Below, piece after piece: positions 58,301 through 64,000 of a stretch of DNA of 64,000 nt. Under the pieces are notes generated by a model, which was given only the letters and a program-made list of their open reading frames with translations, was not told where the DNA came from and did not search any database. How positions within the stretch are numbered: position 1 is the first letter of the stretch; each line of letters begins with the position of its first letter. The position numbers and the translations under genes were made by a program. This stretch comes from Porites lobata (lineage: Eukaryota; Cnidaria; Anthozoa; Scleractinia; Poritidae): positions 1,110,001-1,174,000 of the forward strand of contig CALNXK010000039.1 of the NCBI GenBank assembly GCA_942486035.1, read 5' to 3'.

Positions 58301-61300
58301 AACTACTAAGCCTAATGGTCAGGAGGCAAAGTCTCATTGCCAGAGCTGTAACAGAAGGTATACATGTACATGTATATAAATTGTTGTTATTGTAGACATT
58401 TAGCTCAACTGAAGCATTCCCAGTGGTACATTTAAATGCTGAGTTTCCTTTTGGCACCCTTCACTGATAAAAAGTTCACCAAAGATACGTTGTAACACCT
58501 GTTTTAACACAGTCATTCTCATACAGTGCATAATTATGCCATCTCTCCCGGATTGTTCGGGAGTCTCCGGGATATGGCACTGATCTCCCTCTCTCTCGTA
58601 CAGGTCACCAAATCTCTCAGATAAAAATAATGGACTTCTGCGCTTTTCTGTGCTTTAGTTTGAAAGTAAATCCATTTTTTTCTCAACATTTGATCTTTTT
58701 TTTATTCATTGTATGGTTTCCGGGACATTTTTGCGTGTATTTAGTCACTGACAAAGATTATTTCATCATTGCAACAATGAAAGCAAATTTTGATAGCATG
58801 TACTTCATAAGACTCCATATACGTGTAATGTTTTAAGCCATGGTGGTTGGGTCAATATTGTTGGGGGGAGGTGGAGTGGTGGGGTTGTTGACATTCAAGG
58901 GGGAGTGTAGTACCAAAAAAGAGACTCCAGATATTAGATCTCCAGAGGTTGGTATCTCTGCATTTTTGTGTTCTAAACTTATAACATTGTCATTTTGCCA
59001 ACTCTACCGGATATTGTCGGAACCTCCTAGATACAAGTACATGTACTCTGGAAATTTCCCAGTCTCACTTGCCAATGTCCAAAAGTGACTTTTGAGCTTT
59101 TTAAAAAATACTTAAGTTTGAAATTTAGCTTATTGTCCCGTCAAATTCATAAATGTTTTTTATCATCAACGATTTCTGCCCTGTATTTGCACATACACTG
59201 TACATTGTATTAACCACTGATAAGACTTTGTCATGAAAGCAAATGCTGTTATGGTCTGTAAATTTTGTACCTCATGGAAAATGTCACAAGACGCTCCTAT
59301 GTTATGATTTTGGGACTGGGATGAGGCTTGTGAGGGGGTTAGCATTAAGTAACATCGGCTGAAAGCAGATTGTTTCTTTCAGTAAAATTACATGTAGAAC
59401 AACTTAAGTTCAACTTTACGGTGTAATATATATAAAAAACAGATACACCATAAACAGGACTTGAATGCTTTAAACTCGAGTCATTTGCTTCATAACCTAC
59501 ATGTACACCCATATCCACTACACCGTCGAGGGCTACATGTCAATACCTGCCAAATCCAGTAATTTTAAAATATTTATGTACCTTTGCCGTATCTTATATT
59601 TGAAAGCTAACCATTTTCAGTTCAGTGCTTAGCCCCAGTCACTGCAGATCAGTGTTTAACTCTCTCGTATGTTCTCTCCATAACTGGTGCTCTGCACTTT
59701 TCATTTAACAATTCCCTAGAAAGCAACGTTATTGTCATTTAAGGGTTGAAAAAGGTTTTATTTTTAATCATTTTTTTTTAAACATTTTTTGTATACAGTT
59801 GTGTGAAGCCAGATGTTATAAATGATTTGGCTAAGGAGAAGGAAAGGCAGCAACTGCGGGTTTGTTTTTGTCATTTTTATCATTCTACTCATAGTCCACA
59901 AGCCACTTGCAGAAGCAGCTCATGGTGAAAGAGCCATTTTAAAAAAATTTAAAGAAAAAAATTGATACTGTTTACAGATTGAATACACATCTTCTGCGAA
60001 GAGATGCCCCCCTTCAAATATGATAAATTATTTCCTCACCCTTGACCTAATTTAGGTGCCAGCCAAAAGTGATACTGCATAAATCAAAGAAATCTATTAA
60101 TTTTTATTACATGTAGCTTTACCGTTCTATACATAGGAAATAATATTTTCCAAGCTTAACATTCACCAGATCATTGTGCATAAGCATATGCAGCTGTACC
60201 TCCACCCCCCTTCACTCTCTGTACCCTGTATGGACATTCCTATCTTAGCAATAATTATGTAGGGTGTTTGTCACATGAACCTAGTTTAGTGGCCTCAATT
60301 AGCTCCCAATTAATCTCCTGTGGCTTTATAATGTTAGAGGATCTGGACTACTAACCAGGATGGTTTGACTCCTAAGTACTCAGGTTATCTTCTTCCAAGC
60401 CAACCGTGTCTCTGAGTAAAAAAAAGTATCCTTCTCCACTAGGTTTAATTATATGTATAGATACATGTTTGTGTTAGTGGCAACTGCCATTGTTGCTGAT
60501 AAGTCTTTTATTCTTGTTATTTTTCAGTGTTGTTGGGGTGAAGTACGGAACATTGTCCGTTGTATTTATAGGGAAGCAGGCACATCTTTGGCAGGTAAAA
60601 AGCAAGACAACGGTGTTTAACCTAGTCTTAGAGTCATGTGATGGAGAGAGAATTTGTCAGTTCCACCTTAAGTTAAATTAAAGGGTAAAATCATGTGGTG
60701 TTATGAATGGTTATCATTTAAACCGAAGCTCTTCAGCAGTTCTTTCATCTAGCACTATTAATATTACTCAGTTTGTAACTGTAGTTGTAACTTTTGTGCC
60801 TGTGGATGAAATCCTATGGTGTGACCATTCAATAACCACTGGAACCTCTTCATCAGTACTCTTGCATGGTACTATTATTGGTTGCATGTAGTACAATGTA
60901 TGTACTACATAGTTCTAACTTTTGAGTCTGTGGATGGAATCCATTGGTATTACCATTCAAATGAAACCTTTTCAGCAGTACAATGTACTTTTGCATGATA
61001 TGATTTTTTATTAAACAAGTTTGTGGACAAAATCCTGTAGTTTCACTATTCATTGACAAGTGAATCCTCTTCAACCATACTTTTTTCATAGTACCCATTT
61101 ACATGTTATTATTTTTTCATCTGGAAGAAATTAACCCCTTGAGCAAAACTTTTGCACTGTACTGCATTGTATTTAGTTTTTAAGCGTTTATAAAACAAAA
61201 TTTGACTTTTTAGAATTAACTGGTCACTATAAACAATTCAATGGCTAAAAAAACAAAAAACTGGGAGAGGTGTTTGAGCTGAAGGATAAAACTAGTTCTG

Positions 61301-63924
61301 ATATTGGGAACAGAGGTATAAAACCATTTTTCGCAGGAGTATCCAACTTTTAAGCTGCAATGATAAATATTATTTTCATGATGTTCTTTTCATTTCAGAT
61401 GAAGAGGAAACAGTCAGAAATTCTTTGGATGAGAACAGGCTCAGAGTCAAAGTAGATAAGTGAGTTCCATTTCTCCTTACATGTTCATCAAATTACTATG
61501 TAGGCCATCCAACCTTCTGTAAGAGGCCATGGAATTAACTTTTTTCCAGAAATCTTGTGACCTGTTAATAGAGAGCTTAAGCAAAGACAATGTTGAGCAA
61601 CTCACATCAACTGGAAGTGTTTATTTTTTTCAGTTTTGGATGGTGGTTTTGCCTAAATTTTACAACAAATCAGTGTCTACAGTAGTAAAGACACATAGAA
61701 ATACAAATTTGGTATCATCGAGGCCTGCTTTAAAATGAAAAGGACCTCACTTCCAATTGACATGCATTTCTCAAAAACCCCTTTGGTTAAGCTCCCTAAT
61801 ATTACATGTATTTCAAAGTGGTGGCCAATTCCCGAGTCGCAGTCATCTGGTTTTTTAACTTCAATATGAAAAATAATGATGCTAGGAGATTGCCTGCATG
61901 AGAAACATCAAGTCTGTATCGAAGTAATTTACTGTAAGGGGATGGTAGAAGGAGCCATAGCATCGTCTACAGCTGTATATTAAATCCTAGATGACAGTTA
62001 GTGATAGAGTTTTTTTCAGGGAACAAGTACTGATTTTCTTACGCAAACAAGGATACTTGGATGACCAATTTTATTTCAGATTTATCTTAACATGCTTTCA
62101 TCTTTTCTTCTTTTTTTCGAGAATTTTAGTTACTTACCAAAATAATTGGCAGCTAATTTTAAGGAGGTTCAACTGTATTTTGATTTCCGCTGGCCCAGGA
62201 TCGACAGTGCTATGATTTCCCTCGGAAATGTATAATAAAATATTTTTTTCTTCTTTAGGTTACTTAAGAGTGATCCAGCTCAGTTATTTGAAAAGCTTGA
62301 GATTCAAGCAAGGTACCTTGCCTACCCCATGTACATGTACAATATTATTGTGCTTTAGTCTGTCTGGCATCTTGAGAATAGCTTGCCTGTGGTTCATGAT
62401 AATACGTGATCATTATTTTCTTATTTTTGATTTTTAAGAAAATTGTGCTTTTCGTTTACGTTTAGGCTGTTTCAATACTTGTTTGCCTCTAATAATTATG
62501 GTCCCTGTTTTCCCCGCAAAGGTTGAAATTGGGGCTTGTCACTAGTTTTTGAACCTTCCTATAATAATTTACAGTAATAATAACAATGTGTGTGAATCCA
62601 CTGTTCATTACGTACAGCTGTATGCTTAAATCAAGAGATCAGTCTGAATTCAACAGCCGTTACTTACTCCCTCAGTAACGTCTGAATCGATCGTCCGGAA
62701 ATCTCTAGATGGTACAGAATTGCTTCACTCTTTTTGATCGTAATTAATGTTTAACTTAATGCAATAATTTTTCATTTGTGGTTCAATTTAACAAGTCACA
62801 GTTTGGAAGAAGAGGGCAATTTTAAGATAAAGATTGTTGAAATTTTTGAGCTCCATGCAAGAATGCTATCCGCTGAATATTAAACGACAGTCTCGCTAAA
62901 ATTTCTCTTAATTATACATAATTATTGGAATGGTTTGGACAATCAACCAATCCAAATCACTAAATCACTTTACCCGGTCGATTCATACGTTACTGTTCCA
63001 ATACCGCAATACCGTAAGAAAAAATGGCAAATACCGAAATACCGCGTCGAAAATCGTCTAAATACCGATACCGCATATTTTAATCACATTCATAATCGGT
63101 TGCGCATACTTATGGGTGCTTCCATCTAGCGCGTTTAATTATCTCAGGCATTTATGCACCAGATGTCCATGTTTTTTAAATATTATTTTTAGTAGATGGC
63201 AAATTTTTGGCAAATTTTCACTTAAAATAACCTTTTGGTAGGTCCACCCAACAGCTAACTAACTCAATAAAAATAACTCTTGAAAGCCGGTCGATTTGGA
63301 TGAGTCATAGTCTACAGTATCTCAGGGGTATCTGACTGGCGACTCGCAAGTGATGTCTCATTGTCATTGGATGCAACAACAATCACATCGTCGACCAGGG
63401 TTTAATCATTTACCGTTATGTCTCAAGACTTCTAAATATTAACCTTTATGTCCGTATTGTATCAAATGGTTCAACAATTTCAAATCGTCAAAAATATATT
63501 AATGTAATCCCCTTTGGGGGATGTCTGGAATTCAGGCTAGTCAAATGGTTCAACTTTCAAATCATCAATTTATTAATGTAATCTTGGGGGCGGGGCGGTA
63601 ATCTTGATACTGGGGTGACTGTAATGAAGTCCATAAAAATTTATTTTTTTGCCACGGTTTTTTTGTTTTGTTTATAGTTATGTTTGTTTGCCAAGCAGAT
63701 GATCACCAGTTTAGTCATTATGTTTTGAAGCATGCATAACAAACTTGAATTTTATCTTAATTCGTAGGGAATATGTGAGAGAAGTGAAAGTTCGTCTTGT
63801 CAAATACCTAACTTCCTGTCCTCTTTCGCCAACTCATGCGAAGGAATTTTTTACTATGTTGCTTGATGAATACCAAGCTCTTTCAAAAGCGTTTGACATC
63901 CTCAGACCATTCTTCTGCAAACTG
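52330..63924 (+). CDS. FAM193-like putative zinc-binding protein, 5' part (spliced, runs off the window)
   Basis: Ten exons join in frame: 52330-52428, 55830-55944, 56699-56748, 57686-57778, 58260-58357, 59799-59859, 60528-60594, 61399-61459, 62259-62312 and 63768-63924, in total 855 nt (285 codons). All introns are GT-AG and every junction keeps the frame, ending in phase 0 at the last donor, so more exons lie to the right. The N-terminus is highly basic (KRRKKRSK). CxxC pairs follow: CLLCHKER (exon 2), LWVCPDCRRNIEEEERR (exon 4), HCQSCNRSC across exons 5-6, and CCWGEVRNIVRCIYREAG (exon 7). The last exon is helical (DEYQALSKAFDILRPFF). The CLLCHKER, LWVCPDCR..EEEERR and EYQAL elements resemble FAM193A/B, whose role is poorly known; this family name is from memory and moderate in confidence. 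The start is the first ATG of the frame, with G at -3. A probable extra exon at 53488-53541 is listed apart. Confidence 0.75.
53488..53541 (+). other. Probable additional 54-nt exon of the same gene
   Basis: A T-rich tract and TTAG precede it and CAG|gtcagt follows. It has 18 open codons in the phase required by both neighbouring exons (phase 0 on both sides), reading GGKAVQTHVNSSDVKLSQ. Because its length is a multiple of three, it can be included or skipped without frame change. If included, the visible protein is 303 residues. Confidence 0.55.
53776..54402. mobile_element. piggyBac-like MITE with TTAA target duplication
   Basis: The element lies in the first intron. Its ends are ACCATTTGCCCC and, reverse complemented, CCCATTTGCCCC, each flanked by TTAA (53772-53775 and 54403-54406), the hallmark of piggyBac elements. 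The 627-bp interior lacks a transposase frame. Confidence 0.85.
54690..54785 (-). repeat. tRNA-derived SINE-like fragment
   Basis: The minus strand contains GCGCAGTGGTCCCGTGGT, similar to a pol III A box, and about 45 nt further GCAAGTTCAAATCCTGGCAG, a good B box. The rest of the cloverleaf does not fold as a functional tRNA by eye, so a tRNA-derived SINE head is more likely. Confidence 0.5.
58530..59375 (+). repeat. Tandem duplication within an intron, offset about 450 bp
   Basis: GCCATCTCTCCCGGATTGTT (58540) and GCCAACTCTACCGGATATTG (58996) begin two related segments. Shared later words are TATTTA/TATTTG..CACTGA, AAGA.T..TCAT and ATGAAAGCAAAT, plus a G-rich end. The same CTCCCGGATTATCCGGGAGAG core occurs in reverse at 27100-27215, so the units derive from a dispersed repeat. 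Confidence 0.6.
60700..61110 (+). repeat. Minisatellite-like array, about four copies of a 110-150 bp unit
   Basis: Each copy carries AACTTTTG.G.CTGTGGATG, AAATCC.ATGGTGTGACCATTC, ACCTCTTCA.CAGTACT and TTGCATGGTACTATT-like words. The last two copies are shorter and more diverged. The array begins just after exon 7, within an intron. Confidence 0.75.
62990..63085. repeat. ATACCG repeat cluster
   Basis: The hexamer ATACCG (or its extension AATACCG) occurs about seven times in 75 bp, at irregular spacing. Such clusters mark subterminal parts of some DNA transposons; no ends were identified. Confidence 0.55.
63461..63590 (+). repeat. Two-copy direct repeat, offset about 78 bp
   Basis: TCAAATGGTTCAAC, TTTCAAATC.TCAA and TATTAATGTAATC occur in order near 63462 and again near 63540, followed in both by a G-rich run. 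Confidence 0.8.
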
Positions 63925-64000
63925 GTAAGACTTTGTTTCAATGTTTTTCTACCCAGGGCGGGTAGTTCAAAGCTGGGTTAAGGTAACCCCAGGTTAATGT

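Overview
The window is AT-rich animal nuclear DNA with very sparse coding content, one intronless homeobox-era style regulator (a forkhead gene), one multi-exon gene with canonical GT-AG introns, and a dense layer of decayed transposons. The repeat families (TTA-flanked foldback MITEs, TTAA-flanked piggyBac-like MITEs, cnidarian-type palindromic elements, CR1/L2-like LINE ends) and the form of the forkhead protein fit an anthozoan cnidarian, most likely a stony coral. That assignment is an inference; no database search was possible.

Layout. 1-16.2 kb is a gene desert with a dead Tc1/mariner transposase (0.38-1.0 kb), a pogo/Tigger-like MITE (4.27-4.66 kb), a minus-strand LINE relic (5.54-6.46 kb), a diverged direct duplication (7.5-9.2 kb) and two near-perfect palindromes. 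At 16.45-17.29 kb lies an intronless FoxQ2-type forkhead gene with a readable core promoter (ATTGG, palindromic E-box, TATA) and an AATAAA signal. From 17.3 to about 46.7 kb no intact gene is visible. This stretch holds a nested, same-orientation duplication: three composite blocks (about 21.6-24.75, 26.4-34.8 and 35.95-40.06 kb) plus a fragment at 46.3-46.7 kb, each built from a diverged 0.5-1 kb subunit followed by a common tail. They are interrupted by a Harbinger-type MITE, a LINE 3' fragment, several foldback elements, a broken RecQ-like helicase piece (41.5 kb), a hAT-like element and a 1.76-kb element with a clear 9-bp target duplication (44.45-46.21 kb). A long-TIR element with a nested hairpin sits at 49.1-50.4 kb.

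From 52.33 kb to the right edge runs the 5' part of a plus-strand gene with ten mutually phase-compatible exons (285 codons) and an eleventh probable 54-nt exon. It encodes a basic N-terminus and a series of CxxC pairs and resembles the FAM193 family; the gene continues beyond the window. Its introns carry a piggyBac-like MITE, a tRNA-derived SINE-like piece and several tandem repeats.

The two genes have no evident functional link: one is a putative developmental repressor, the other a putative zinc-binding protein of unknown role. No rRNA, intact tRNA, CRISPR or prokaryotic-type feature was seen.
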